Below are positions 17,250 through 25,937 of a stretch of DNA of 64,000 bases, in pieces. The position numbers and the translations under genes were made by a program. The number at the start of each line of letters is the position of its first letter. Within the stretch, counting starts at the first letter, position 1. The DNA comes from Paenibacillus sp. oral taxon 786 str. D14. Its GTDB lineage: Bacteria > Bacillota > Bacilli > Paenibacillales > Paenibacillaceae. The notes below the pieces were generated by a model that was not told the DNA's origin, searched no databases, and saw only the letters and a list, made by a program, of their open reading frames with translations. The stretch covers positions 52,647 through 116,646 of the forward strand of contig NZ_GG695985.1 of the NCBI RefSeq assembly GCF_000159955.1. Direction: 5' to 3'.

Positions 17250-18248
17250 TTATCTATTTGAGTTTTGGTCTGGTGCATCCGGCCGCAGTTCTTTGACCAA
17301 GCTTGGCGGCGTTCGGCCTTCGAGGGCGGCCACCAGGTTTTCAGCGGCCCGCATCGCCATTTGCCGGCGAGTTTGGTCTGTCGCTGATCCGATATGCGGC
17401 AAGGTCACTACGTTTGGCAGCTTCAGCAGCGGATGGTCCGGATCGATCGGTTCCTTCTCGAACACATCCAATCCCGCGCCGTAGATTTGACGGTTCTGCA
17501 AAGCGGCGGTCAGCGCCTGCTCGTCAACGGTAGCCCCTCTGGAGGCGTTGACGAACACAGCCGTCGGCTTCATCAAGGCAAATTCCCGAGCGCCGATCAG
17601 CTTGCGCGTTTCCGGTGTGAGCGGCGTGATCAGCACGATAAAATCCGCTTCCTTCAACAGCTCATCCAGGGTGCAATAAACGGCACCCAGCCTAGCTTCG
17701 GCCTCCGGTTTCCGGCTGCGGTTGTGATACAGCACCTGCATCCCAAAGCCGAATTGCCCCCGATGGGCCACCGCTTCGCCGATTTCCCCCATCCCGATGA
17801 TGCCAAGCTTCTTGTGGTGGACGTCGAGACCAAACAGGTTTTGGCCGTCACCGCGTTTCCATTTCCCTGCCTTCACGTATCGGTCCAGTTCCGATACCCG
17901 GCGGGCGACGTCCAGCATCAGGGCGAAAATCAAGTCGGCGACGGTGTCGTTCAGGACGGCCGAGGTGTTGGTTCCCAGCACGCCGCGGGCTTTCATCGCC
18001 TCGAGATCAAAGTTGTTGTAGCCAACGCTGATATTGCTGACAACTTTTAATTTGGGGGCATGATCCAACAGCTCCTGATTGATGCTGCGGTCCGCGGTCA
18101 ACAATCCCTCGACGTCGCTTAAGCTGGCTAGAAGTTGGGCGCGGGTGATCGGTTCGTCGCCTTCCCATTTGCGGATTTCACAATGCTCGGCCAGATAATG
18201 TTCGACTTCCGGGGGGATCGGCCGGGAGATAAACACTTTTGGTTTCAT
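17250..18248 (-). CDS. D-2-hydroxyacid dehydrogenase (glyoxylate/hydroxypyruvate reductase type)
   Basis: The 332-residue protein has the NAD(P) Rossmann motif 'GIIGMGEIGEAVA', the catalytic Arg in 'NASRGATVDEQAL', Glu in 'DVFEKEPIDPDHPL' and His in 'LPHIGSAT'. It reduces a 2-keto acid such as glyoxylate or hydroxypyruvate, or acts in reverse. The ATG at 18248 follows GAGAGGAG; a longer frame exists but has no ribosome site. It ends directly at the bidirectional terminator. Confidence 0.9.
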   Translation of the reverse strand: MKPKVFISRPIPPEVEHYLAEHCEIRKWEGDEPITRAQLLASLSDVEGLLTADRSINQELLDHAPKLKVVSNISVGYNNFDLEAMKARGVLGTNTSAVLNDTVADLIFALMLDVARRVSELDRYVKAGKWKRGDGQNLFGLDVHHKKLGIIGMGEIGEAVAHRGQFGFGMQVLYHNRSRKPEAEARLGAVYCTLDELLKEADFIVLITPLTPETRKLIGAREFALMKPTAVFVNASRGATVDEQALTAALQNRQIYGAGLDVFEKEPIDPDHPLLKLPNVVTLPHIGSATDQTRRQMAMRAAENLVAALEGRTPPSLVKELRPDAPDQNSNR

Positions 18249-18307
18249 GAGGTTCTCCTCTCTCAGGGGGATAGATCCATTGTTACGCACACCACGTAGA
18301 CAAGGAT

Positions 18308-18805
18308 TTAGCGATTATCGACTTTTTCCGGATACATATCATGATTAAGCAGGCGATGTTCCGCCATCGCTTCGTACTTGGTGCCGGGACGGCCATAGTT
18401 GCAGTAAGGATCGATGGAGATGCCGCCGCGCGGCGTAAATTTGCCCCAGACTTCGATGTACTTCGGATCCATGAGCTTGATCAAATCGTTCATAATGATG
18501 TTCACACAGTCCTCATGGAAATCGCCATGGTTGCGGAAGCTGAACAGATAGAGCTTTAACGACTTGCTTTCCACCATTTTGATATCGGGAATATAGCTGA
18601 TGTAGATGGTGGCGAAGTCAGGCTGTCCTGTGATCGGGCAAAGGCTGGTAAACTCCGGGCAGTTGAATTTTACAAAATAATCACGGTACGGATGTTTATT
18701 GTCAAAGGTCTCTAATACCTCAGGCGCGTAGTCAAAAGGGTATTTGACGCCCTGGTTGCCCAGCAGGGTCACGTCTTGCATTTCTTCGGGTTTTCTTCCG
18801 GCCAT
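18308..18805 (-). CDS. queF: NADPH-dependent 7-cyano-7-deazaguanine reductase
   Basis: The 165-residue unimodular QueF carries the QueF motif '[15 protein letters not shown]' and the active-site Cys in '[18 protein letters not shown]'. It reduces preQ0 to preQ1 in queuosine synthesis. It is transcribed from the minus strand, downstream of but 500 bp away from queE; repeats fill the gap, so it may have its own promoter. No preQ1 riboswitch is seen directly upstream of it. Confidence 0.96.
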   Translation of the reverse strand: MAGRKPEEMQDVTLLGNQGVKYPFDYAPEVLETFDNKHPYRDYFVKFNCPEFTSLCPITGQPDFATIYISYIPDIKMVESKSLKLYLFSFRNHGDFHEDCVNIIMNDLIKLMDPKYIEVWGKFTPRGGISIDPYCNYGRPGTKYEAMAEHRLLNHDMYPEKVDNR

Positions 18806-18845
18806 GTGAAGCCCTCCTTATAGATATATTCATTAAAGCAATCTA

Positions 18846-19025
18846 GCGGACCGTACAGCCCTTATTTGCCTTTTTCCCGGACATTTCCTGTTGTAACGGA
18901 CTCCAGTGACCTTATTTGGCTTTTATCGCAGCCGATGTGCTGTTTTACATCAAAATAAGGTCTACTGAGTCCGGTAGATTTGGAAAGCTCCCTCGGAGCC
19001 TCAAATAACGTCTCTGGTGTCCGTT
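18846..19025. repeat. ATAAGG-type intergenic repeats forming a hairpin
   Basis: At least four related copies of a ~25-bp unit (core CCTTATTT and GGACT/GTCCG) occur here. Two of them, at about 18898-18920 and 18962-18985, are inverted and nearly complementary over 22 bases, so the RNA or single-stranded DNA could fold into a long hairpin. Related units occur at 63870-64000. No coding frame was recognised. Confidence 0.7.
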
Positions 19026-19032
19026 AGCCGCG

Positions 19033-19306
19033 GGGTGGAGGTCTCGGCTGCATTCAAGATTCGATGCCGAACCAGCCTCCTCGAATCCGCCTCGTGATCG
19101 AAAGCCGATTGATGAACTGCCGTTTCAATGAAGGTTCAAAAATCGGGTTTGGAGCACCGAGAAGGTTGGATGAAGCTAGAGACTGAGTAGCGGAGCATAG
19201 CTAGGAGCTATGTGAGCAACGGAAGGCTCGGCTGAATTCAAGATTCGACGTCGAACCTGCACCCTCGAATTCGCCTCGTGATCGAAAGCCGATTTTTGAA
19301 CTTCCG
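19033..19306. repeat. Dispersed ~110-bp intergenic repeat, two copies
   Basis: A unit with the cores CGGCTG(A/C)ATTCAAGATTCGA and CGCCTCGTGATCGAAAGCCG occurs at about 19038-19110 and again at 19227-19302. Between them lies the block GCACCGAGAAGGTTGGATGA (19153-19172). The same blocks recur inverted at the right end of the window (63700-63830). The region holds no recognisable gene. Confidence 0.75.
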
Positions 19307-20068
19307 CTACACGCCGCGTTTGTTGCCCCAGACGAGGGCGTGGAGCTGCGGCAGCACCCGGACATTGTTCAGGTCCGGCGTGGCCATTACCTTGTCGATG
19401 AGCGCTTCGTAGCGGCGCAGCAGGTCGGACGCATGCTCCTGGATGTCCATCCGCTTCACGTCCGGGTTGCCCACCTGCACGTACATCGGCACGTTGGGGT
19501 AGCGAGTGTGCACCCGCTTGGCGTAAGCCAGATCGTCATCGTCAAACACGACGACCTTCAAGCTGACGGCGAGCGGGTGAGGCCGGGCAGCCAGCCTAGC
19601 GACGATATCGTCCAGCACGTCCCAGTTGGTGTCCATGCCCGAGCTTGGCGGCTTCGGCGACAGAGTCACCTGGTCGACCTCGGCCAGCCAATCCTGCCAA
19701 CGCGAGCCTTGCGTCTCGACTGCGACGGTGATGCCTTCGGCGTGAAGCAGCTCCACCAAGCTGGCCAGCTGCGGCAGGAGGGCGGGGTTGCCGCCGGACA
19801 AGGTGACGTGGGAGAAACGGTCGCCGCCGATGTCGCGCAGCTCGCCAAGGATTTCCGCCGGGGTCAGGCGGCGGATCATCTCCTTCGCGCTGCCGTCCCA
19901 GGTGAAGGCGGAGTCGCACCAAGAGCAGCGATAATCGCAGCCGGCGGTGCGGACGAACATCGTCTTCTGTCCGATCACCATACCCTCGCCTTGTACGGTG
20001 GGGCCAAAGATCTCCATGACGGGGATCGGCAGCTCGCGGTGCTCTTGTGTGGTCGCTTCCTTACTCAT
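19307..20068 (-). CDS. queE: 7-carboxy-7-deazaguanine synthase (radical SAM)
   Basis: The 253-residue protein has 'EIFGPTVQGEGMVIGQKTMF' and the radical SAM cluster motif CDYRCSWC, followed by 'VTLSGGNPAL' and 'ETQGSRWQ'. It converts 6-carboxytetrahydropterin to 7-carboxy-7-deazaguanine. The ATG at 20068 overlaps the queD end by 8 bp and has a GGGAG site; a longer frame upstream lies inside queD and is not used. It is the last gene of queC-queD-queE. Confidence 0.95.
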   Translation of the reverse strand: MSKEATTQEHRELPIPVMEIFGPTVQGEGMVIGQKTMFVRTAGCDYRCSWCDSAFTWDGSAKEMIRRLTPAEILGELRDIGGDRFSHVTLSGGNPALLPQLASLVELLHAEGITVAVETQGSRWQDWLAEVDQVTLSPKPPSSGMDTNWDVLDDIVARLAARPHPLAVSLKVVVFDDDDLAYAKRVHTRYPNVPMYVQVGNPDVKRMDIQEHASDLLRRYEALIDKVMATPDLNNVRVLPQLHALVWGNKRGV

Positions 20069-20555
20069 CCTGCATCCACTCCCGTCTCGCTTCCGCATAG
20101 CTGGTTGGCGTCTCATAGAGGCGGACGAACTCCGTCCGGGCCTCCAGCACCGGATTGCGATAAGCTTCCGATTGCAGCGCCTCCTCCATCTTCTCGAACA
20201 GCCACACCACCATATTTTCGGCGGTGGTATTCATCGGCGGCAGCGTTTCATTAATGTAACGATGGTCCAGATAAGCTTCAATTTCGTTCTTCCAAATCTC
20301 CTTGATCGTGCCAAAATCAACGGTCATGCCGATCTCATCCGGCCGGCCGCTGATGCCAAACACCACTTTGTACGTGTGGCCGTGCAGGTTTTTGCATTTG
20401 CCGTCATACGCATGCAGGTGGTGCGCGGCATCAAAAGTGAATTCCTTGCTCACCAGCACCCGGCGGCGGTGGTAACGTAGCTGGTCCCGGCGGATGTCCT
20501 GGTCCAGCTTCTGCAGCGCTTCAACGATGCGAAATTCCCCCGGTGTCCGGTTCAT
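20061..20555 (-). CDS. queD: 6-carboxy-5,6,7,8-tetrahydropterin synthase
   Basis: The 164-residue protein has the zinc ligands in '[10 protein letters not shown]' and '[12 protein letters not shown]' and the catalytic region '[10 protein letters not shown]' of the PTPS family. It turns dihydroneopterin triphosphate into carboxytetrahydropterin. The start ATG overlaps the queC stop (ATGA). About 40 extra residues stand before the core compared with the shortest QueD proteins. Confidence 0.95.
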   Translation of the reverse strand: MNRTPGEFRIVEALQKLDQDIRRDQLRYHRRRVLVSKEFTFDAAHHLHAYDGKCKNLHGHTYKVVFGISGRPDEIGMTVDFGTIKEIWKNEIEAYLDHRYINETLPPMNTTAENMVVWLFEKMEEALQSEAYRNPVLEARTEFVRLYETPTSYAEARREWMQDE

Positions 20556-21220
20556 CGTGAATTCGCCTCCTGGCGTTCCAGCAAGTATTTGTCCAGTCCA
20601 GCTTTTCTCAGCTTGCAGGCCGGGCATTCGCCGCAGCCATCGCCGATGATACCGTTGTAGCAGGTAAGCGTCCGTTCGCGCACGAAATCAAAGGCTCCAA
20701 GCTCATCGGCTAGCTTCCAGGTCTCTGCTTTGTCGATCCACATGAGCGGCGTATGGATCACAAACTCGTAATCCATCGCCAAATTCAAAGTCACGTTCAG
20801 CGATTTCACAAACACGTCGCGGCAGTCGGGATAACCGCTGAAGTCGGTCTCGCAGACGCCGGTGACGATATGCTTGGCACCTACGCCTTTGGCGAGTACG
20901 GCAGCAAAGCTGAGGAAGAGATGGTTGCGGCCGTCCACAAACGTGCTTGGCAGCTCCCCCTCCTGATGCTCGATCGCAATGTCGCTGCGCGTCAAAGCGT
21001 TGGCCGTTAATTGGCCAAGCAGGCTCATGTCTAACACGGTATGCTTGATGCCAAGCTCGGCGGTAATCGATTTCGCGCATTCGATCTCCAGCTTATGGCG
21101 TTGGCCATAATCAAACGTCACGGCCTCAACCTCGCCGAATTGCTGGATCGCCCAGAACAGACAGGTTGTGCTGTCTTGACCGCCGCTGAACACAACAACC
21201 GCTTTTTCCTTTTTAAGCAT
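20552..21220 (-). CDS. queC: 7-cyano-7-deazaguanine synthase
   Basis: The 222-residue protein starts '[20 protein letters not shown]', where SGGQDS is the PP-loop ATP site, and ends with a zinc-binding Cys cluster '[19 protein letters not shown]'. It makes preQ0 from carboxydeazaguanine and ammonia. The ATG at 21220 follows GGAGGG. It is the first gene of the operon and lies 200 bp behind a preQ1 riboswitch. Confidence 0.96.
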   Translation of the reverse strand: MLKKEKAVVVFSGGQDSTTCLFWAIQQFGEVEAVTFDYGQRHKLEIECAKSITAELGIKHTVLDMSLLGQLTANALTRSDIAIEHQEGELPSTFVDGRNHLFLSFAAVLAKGVGAKHIVTGVCETDFSGYPDCRDVFVKSLNVTLNLAMDYEFVIHTPLMWIDKAETWKLADELGAFDFVRERTLTCYNGIIGDGCGECPACKLRKAGLDKYLLERQEANSR

Positions 21221-21311
21221 AAAAAAACCCTCCGTCTTCTTTAATAGTGAAGCAGGAATCCTTCGTTCCCGGCCCATTGTGATAGAAGAAAGAGAGTTCT
21301 TGAACTGGTCA

Positions 21312-21384
21312 CAAAAAAACAAGCCCATTTCGACCGGCAGGGTGTCCTTGGCGCTGCGACTCCGTTGCCGTTCAGCAAACGGGC
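21312..21384 (-). terminator. Terminator of the preQ1 riboswitch leader
   Basis: On the minus strand GCCCGTTT (21384-21377) pairs with AAATGGGC (21330-21323), with an inner CGGCA/TGCCG stem, followed by a run of seven T. It lies between the preQ1 aptamer and queC and is the likely controlled terminator. Confidence 0.6.
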
Positions 21385-21425
21385 ATGCGAGCGCGAAGAA
21401 CCCGCCGAATCAAGGCAGGGCATTT

Positions 21426-21462
21426 ATAGTTTTTTATAGAGGGAGTTCTCGAACCTCTCCCG
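21426..21462 (-). ncRNA. preQ1-I riboswitch
   Basis: On the minus strand the sequence reads AGAGGTTCGAG...CTCCCTCTATAAAAAACTA, which is the small class-I preQ1 aptamer: an AGAGG/CCTCT-type stem, a C-containing loop and the A-rich tail that docks in the minor groove. It sits in the leader of queC-queD-queE and should switch the operon off when preQ1 is plentiful. Confidence 0.92.
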
Positions 21463-21542
21463 TGCATTCCCGTAGGAATAAGCACGGATTTCTTCTTCAA
21501 TTTCGTGATGCGCTGGGGTTCAGGCCCCTAGGCACAAACCCC

Positions 21543-21551
21543 ATTATAACA
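21543..21551 (-). promoter_or_regulatory. Extended -10 promoter of the queuosine operon
   Basis: The minus strand reads TGTTATAAT, an extended -10 box, about 85 bp upstream of the preQ1 aptamer. No good -35 was found; the left end of a mobile-element relic begins about 40 bp further upstream, at 21591. Confidence 0.55.
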
Positions 21552-21590
21552 TATTTTGCGCAGAGGGGAAGTGAAGGCGCGATCACTCAG

Positions 21591-21848
21591 TTAAAATGTT
21601 ACTAAGGAGGCATCGGTTCACTCACATCGAAATGTTACCGAAGGATGTGTGTTGAAATTGAGCATGAAAACACGACGTGAAGTGATCCGTACCTTGGCTG
21701 ATCAATACAAGAGAGCGAAATCGCGAAATGAAAAATCTGTAATCCTTGATAATGCCGTGAAGGTGCTGGGTTGCCAACCCGTAACGTCTGCCTCCACTGG
21801 GTAACAAAATTACGTGAGTGAACCACTATCCTTCGGTAACATTTTTAA
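21591..21848. mobile_element. MITE-like insertion sequence relic
   Basis: A ~258-bp element is bounded by imperfect ~33-bp inverted repeats (21591-21625 and 21814-21848) that share TTAAAAATGTTAC, a GAAGGA-like core and GGTTCACTCAC. A second copy of AAATGTTACCGAAGG lies just inside the left end. The interior keeps only the first part of a transposase. The element is too short to move by itself. Confidence 0.7.
21664..21804 (+). pseudogene. Transposase N-terminal fragment
   Basis: The 46-residue frame 'MKTRREVIRTLADQYKRAKS...' resembles the start of large integrase-like transposases of unclassified (ISNCY-type) elements, which open with a similar 'L...Y..A....K..ILDE' pattern. It stops after ~46 residues because the rest of the element is deleted. 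Confidence 0.55.
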
Positions 21849-21927
21849 ATGAGTTGACACGGAAGGGAGGGTCGGGTGTACTATTTTTAATGAAATTGAG
21901 CTAATTTGGTTCACAAACGAGCGAAAC

Positions 21928-22401
21928 TCACCGATAGCGGTTTGCAGCCTGTCTTTTGATGGCCTGAATGGCGCCCATATGAAGTCCTTCATGGAAGATC
22001 GTTCTCACAAGTACCTGCTCAAGGGTATGCATCCCCATATCCGTTGGCGGATACTCCTCCTCCAGCCGATCCCGGTACTGCTGCTCTATGAAGCGAGGCT
22101 GCTCCTGAAGCAGTGATATCAATTCTGACAATGACGGGGTTTCGTCCGTAAAATGCGATGGGTTCGTTCCGTAACCGAACCATTGATTAAAGCTCATCGG
22201 GACCGGCATATCCTCTTTCGTAAGCACGCGTATCCATAAATACTGATCCAGAACCACATGCCCCAGATTCCATCTGATATTGTTGTTGAAACCATCCGGT
22301 ACAATGTCAGCCTCGTCTTCCGACACGTCTTCAACCACCTTCAACAGCTCTCTGCGGTATGTATGCAGCTGCTCAAACAATACCTCATGTCTTCTTTCCA
22401 T
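21928..22401 (-). CDS. DinB-superfamily protein
   Basis: The 157-residue protein has the four-helix DinB fold pattern with the three metal-binding His in view: one in 'WNLGHVVLDQYLW' (about residue 48) and two in 'TIFHEGLHMGAIQAI' (about 137 and 141). Related proteins include bacillithiol or mycothiol transferases, but many DinB proteins have no known substrate, so none is assigned. A GGGAGG site precedes the ATG. It stands alone. Confidence 0.88.
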   Translation of the reverse strand: MERRHEVLFEQLHTYRRELLKVVEDVSEDEADIVPDGFNNNIRWNLGHVVLDQYLWIRVLTKEDMPVPMSFNQWFGYGTNPSHFTDETPSLSELISLLQEQPRFIEQQYRDRLEEEYPPTDMGMHTLEQVLVRTIFHEGLHMGAIQAIKRQAANRYR

Positions 22402-22530
22402 CGAAATACCTCCCAGATTCTGATATCTTAATATAATTATGTGAAAAAATATAAAATCCTTTTATTTCGAAAAAATAGGAGCGCCATAAATGCGCCCCGC
22501 TAAGCCTATCGAACCTTCCGCTTCTTTTAT

Positions 22531-22924
22531 TCAATCAACGGACTCCTGAACTGCGTCACGATTGCTCGGAAAGGTACCGATCAGATCCAGCTTGATCCAA
22601 TGATGCCCATTGCTGACCTCACTCTTGTATACCTTCGTTTTAGCACCCTGATTCGCGAACACAAGATCGTTGACACCGCGGTTGAACATCCTCGACGATA
22701 TAACCTGGCGTAGTCGCAAGCGTCCCCATGTCGAACCAGTACTCCTCCTCCTCATCTGCCGATATAAAACCGTTCGTCACCATCAAGCTCATATTTCCGC
22801 TGTTATCCGCATCGAAGAAGCGAGCTCCCCAGGCCCATCCCGATTGCTGAATGCCCATTTCCTGTGCTCGGTCGACATACCTTCCGTTCTCATCTTCATG
22901 CCATAACTGATTTCCTTCCAGCAA
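22531..22924 (-). pseudogene. Fragment of an FG-GAP/UnbV (CRTAC1-like) repeat protein
   Basis: The upstream part reads '...QLWHEDENGRYVDRAQEMGI' and 'GARFFDADNSGNMSLMVTNGF', an FG-GAP/VCBS-type calcium-binding repeat. After a frame change near 22690 the second part reads 'NDLVFANQGAKTKVYKSEVS' and 'HWIKLDLIGTFPSNRDAV', the UnbV/ASPIC domain signature. The intact protein would be several hundred residues longer at both ends; no ribosome site is present. It is a dead remnant. Confidence 0.75.
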
Positions 22925-22935
22925 ATATCTTTCCT

Positions 22936-24082
22936 TACCTGCTGGTAGCGCTCACGGGATGCCAGGCGGTCGGCGGGTTTGACGTGGCCAAAGCGCTGGC
23001 CAACAGCGCAAAGACGACGAGCAGTGAGTCGAAACAGACGGTTACCGTCGAAGTTGTTCCGGCTGAATCGGCCAAGCTGACTGCGGAGGACCAAAAAGCA
23101 ATTGATCTTATGAATTCTTTCTCTCTGAATATCGATAGTGCAAAGGTGCAGGATACCAAACATATTTCGATGAAAGGCTCCGTCGGCTTGAAGGGAGAGA
23201 AGATTCCGTTCCTCTTCTTCATGGACGACAAGGGGATTGCGCTGCAGGTTGAAGGCGCGAAGCAGCCGTTGTACATACCTCAGTCCATTGAGGGCGTGAC
23301 GCTGCCTGACACGAGCGAATTGGAAGCCGGGGCGCAGGAGCTGACCGTCAAACTGGCGGAATTCGTGCTGAAGCATTTCCCGAACCCTTCGGTATTGACC
23401 GTGAAGCAAACTTCCTCGCAGGTAAACGGGGAGACGTTGAGCTTGACGAACCTGCATGCGGAAGTGCGCGGCGACGAGCTGTTTGGGCTGATTAAGCCGT
23501 TCTTCGCCAGCGCGGTGAAGGATGAGCAAGGGCTCAGAGACCTGATTGGGGATTATTACGCGCAGCGACAGCGAAATGTGGAACATCGGCGGGACAGTAA
23601 CCGCGGATCAAGTGGATACGAGTGTCGGTGTTATCGACGTGACGGAAACGGAGTTGACCCCAGGGCAAATTTTGCGCAATTTCCAGGGTTCCGCTCCGCT
23701 GTACAAATTGCTCAAAGAAGACCTTAATTTGACCCATAGACAGCTTGTGCTCGATACCCAAAGCGACTACTATGGATTGATCACGAAGAACGGCATCTCC
23801 TTTGTACAGTTGCGTTACTTGGCTGAGCAGTTAGACGCCGAAGTGAAGTGGACGCCGGGGTCTGGCCAGATTGTCGTGATCGATGACCTGACCGGCAAGG
23901 AGATCGTTCTCAAGGTCGGCTCGAAGAAAGCGGCGGTGGATGGCAAGGTGGTAACGCTGAGCCAGCCAGCCTTTGTCCATAAGGACGGGTTGACTTACGT
24001 GCCGCTCCGATTCCTGGCAGAGGCGCTTAGCGCATCCGTAGACTTCGACGCTGACGGTTGGATCACTATCGTTAGAGAATAA
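22936..24082 (+). pseudogene. Broken lipoprotein with stalk (copper amine oxidase N-terminal-like) domain
   Basis: The frame enters at the end of a signal peptide (LLVALTGC lipobox) but the start codon and first ~10 residues are missing, replaced by sequence belonging to the neighbouring UnbV fragment. The body 'LTAEDQKAIDLMNSFSLNID...' continues to about 23560, where the frame shifts, and the second frame carries the stalk domain: 'FVQLRYLAEQLDAEVKWTPG', 'KKAAVDGKVVTLSQPAFVHK' and 'TYVPLRFLAEALSASVDFD'. Such surface lipoproteins are common in Paenibacillus. Both the missing start and the frameshift suggest it is no longer functional. Confidence 0.75.
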
Positions 24083-24106
24083 GCGGTGCAATCAAAACGA
24101 TAATGG

Positions 24107-24158
24107 AGGGACCTTCCCAAACTATCCTGATGATGGCAAAGGGAAGGTCCTTTATTTT
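24107..24158 (+). terminator. Terminator
   Basis: GGGACCTTCCC (24108-24118) pairs with GGGAAGGTCC (24141-24150), followed by TTTATTTT. Confidence 0.8.
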
Positions 24159-24168
24159 GGGCTGACGA

Positions 24169-24211
24169 TTGATTAATTGTCCTAGCCTGTGTATAATGAT
24201 AATCATTATCA
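24169..24211 (+). promoter_or_regulatory. Promoter with overlapping Fur box
   Basis: TTGATT (24169-24174) and TATAAT (24192-24197) are 17 bp apart. The palindrome ATAATGATAATCATTATCA (24193-24211) overlaps the -10 box and closely matches the Fur consensus, so iron should repress the downstream gene. Confidence 0.9.
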
Positions 24212-24235
24212 GTAGAAAATGGGGGAGCAATACAA

Positions 24236-25267
24236 ATGAAGGTGTTCAAACATCGATTTCTTGCGGTGGCAACGGTTCTGTTGCTGACAGTTGTGCTTGC
24301 GGCTTGCGGCCAAAACGGCGGCAATACGGCAAACGATGCGGCGGCGTCGAACCATAATGCAGCGGGAAGCGCGCAATCCGGCAACGGAACCAACGATTCC
24401 GCCGAAGGACAAGCGGCAACGAAGGTTTACAAGGACTATACCGGGCAAGAGGTTGAGATTCCAACCAATCCGCAGCGGATTGTATCCATTACGCATCTGG
24501 GTGATCTGCTGGCTCTCGGCGTGAAGCCGGTTGGGGCGGGCTCGCTTGCTCTGGAAAACTCGGTTCTGCTGAATAAGGAACTGGAAGGCGTGGAAAGCGT
24601 CGGTGATATCTCAGTAGAGAAAGTGCTGGAGCTTCAGCCGGACCTGATTATTGTCCCGACCTATACACCGGCCGATATCGTTGAGCAATTAAAGAAAATT
24701 GGTCCGGTTGTCACCCTGGCCACCACAGGCTGGGAGGGAATTGACCCGCTGGAGGAAGTGAAGACGGTGGGTGAAATGCTGGGCCGTGAGCAACAGGCGG
24801 AGGAATTTATTACCCGGTATAAGCAAAAAGCCGAGGAGGCCAAAGCCAAGCTCAGCGAGGTGATCGGACCCGACGAAACCGTGGGCACGTATTCGATCTG
24901 GGCGAAGAACTTCTGGGTATGGCCAAAAACTCGGGATGCCGGCTATAACCTGTACGAAATGTTTGGCTTGAAGCCGCAGGAGAAGATCGAGAAAGAGGTA
25001 TTCCCGACCACAGGCGCGGATATTTCTTTGGAGGTCGTTCCGGAATATGCTGCGGACCATATGTTCGTGACGGTGTATGAACCGGACGGCGGGAAGGAAC
25101 GCGCAGAGGAAGTCATGAATGGACCGGTGTGGAAAAACATCCCTGCCGTGAAAAATAACCACGTGTACTTGCTGAACTACAAAGAGTTCTGGATGGTGGA
25201 CGGACTGAATCTGGAGAAGCAGCTGGATATTCTCGTGGACCTCGTCGTCAGCCAAAATCAAAAATAA
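24236..25267 (+). CDS. Iron-siderophore ABC transporter substrate-binding lipoprotein
   Basis: The 343-residue lipoprotein has a signal peptide ending in LAAC (Cys at about 23), a Gly/Asn/Ser-rich linker and the FhuD/FeuA-type binding fold, with 'PQRIVSITHLGDLLALGVKP', 'LQPDLIIVPTYTPADIVEQL' and 'SIWAKNFWVWPKTRDAGYNL'. It captures ferric siderophore outside the membrane. The Fur box supports an iron role. No permease or ATPase gene is next to it, so it must work with a transporter encoded elsewhere, as happens with YusV-dependent binding proteins in Bacillus. A terminator follows directly. Confidence 0.92.
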   Translation: MKVFKHRFLAVATVLLLTVVLAACGQNGGNTANDAAASNHNAAGSAQSGNGTNDSAEGQAATKVYKDYTGQEVEIPTNPQRIVSITHLGDLLALGVKPVGAGSLALENSVLLNKELEGVESVGDISVEKVLELQPDLIIVPTYTPADIVEQLKKIGPVVTLATTGWEGIDPLEEVKTVGEMLGREQQAEEFITRYKQKAEEAKAKLSEVIGPDETVGTYSIWAKNFWVWPKTRDAGYNLYEMFGLKPQEKIEKEVFPTTGADISLEVVPEYAADHMFVTVYEPDGGKERAEEVMNGPVWKNIPAVKNNHVYLLNYKEFWMVDGLNLEKQLDILVDLVVSQNQK

Positions 25268-25285
25268 AACAACCAACCCAAGAGG

Positions 25286-25328
25286 GCCGTTCCTCGCGTC
25301 GTTTGCCGATGCGCCAGAACGGCTTTTT
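25286..25328 (+). terminator. Terminator after the siderophore-binding gene
   Basis: GCCGTTC (25286-25292) pairs with GAACGGC (25317-25323), followed by five T. The next 120 bp hold nothing recognised. Confidence 0.8.
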
Positions 25329-25449
25329 CATGTCTAGCGCCAGCCGGCAAGCCAGCTTACAAGATCTGCCGGTGGATGGCCAACGCCCATTCCTCCGCGA
25401 TCATGCGCTCGGGAAGGAGATCGCCAATCAACATGAGATAAGTGGATCA

Positions 25450-25503
25450 TTGACAAAGAAGACGCTAGTTTCTAAGATATGTTTATTCGTAATGATTACG
25501 TTT
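25450..25503 (+). promoter_or_regulatory. Promoter with Zur box (NusG-II gene)
   Basis: TTGACA (25450-25455) and TAAGAT (25473-25478) are 17 bp apart. ATTCGTAATGATTACGTTT (25485-25503) lies just downstream and matches the Bacillus Zur box (TCGTAATnATTACGA) except at the ends. Confidence 0.85.
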
Positions 25504-25529
25504 AATACCCAAGAATAGGATGGATCGAT

Positions 25530-25937
25530 ATGCTAAAAATGAAACGGGGCGACGTCCTGCTGATCGTTGTTCTGGTCTTGTTGGGTTCGACGTGGCTCTT
25601 CCTGCGCCAGGTGCTGGAAAGCCGGGAGACGGTAGACCCGGCAACGCTTCGCGCCGAAATCCAGGTGGACGGCGAATCCTACCGCAGCGTCCCCTTGGAC
25701 GTCGGGGAGGAGACCATCGAAATCCACTCGAAATACGGGAACAATACGCTAAAGGTCTTTGACGGGGGGATCCAAATGATGTACGCCGACTGCCCGAAAA
25801 AAATCTCCATGCAGATGGGCTTCATCTCCCGGCCCGGCGAGACGATCATCTGTGTGCCCAACCGTGTGTATGTGGAGATCGTCCGCAGCGGCGCTCCAGG
25901 CCCGGATGATAACGGCGTAGACGCCTATATCCGCTAG
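25530..25937 (+). CDS. NusG domain II-containing membrane-anchored protein
   Basis: The 135-residue protein has one N-terminal membrane anchor (about residues 8-26) and a C-terminal beta domain of the NusG-domain-II family, seen in 'IQMMYADCPKKISMQMGFIS' and 'GETIICVPNRVYVEI'. Relatives often sit next to FMN-binding or transporter genes of the RnfG/ApbE neighbourhood, but the function is not established. Here it stands directly behind a Zur box, so it is probably induced when zinc is scarce, together with the other Zur-controlled genes nearby. The ATG at 25530 follows AGGATGG. Confidence 0.85.
   Translation: MLKMKRGDVLLIVVLVLLGSTWLFLRQVLESRETVDPATLRAEIQVDGESYRSVPLDVGEETIEIHSKYGNNTLKVFDGGIQMMYADCPKKISMQMGFISRPGETIICVPNRVYVEIVRSGAPGPDDNGVDAYIR

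Noticed and set aside
19033..19306. Possible small genes in the queF-queE gap
   Set aside because: The sequence is made of repeats that recur elsewhere in the window; no start site or conserved frame was found.
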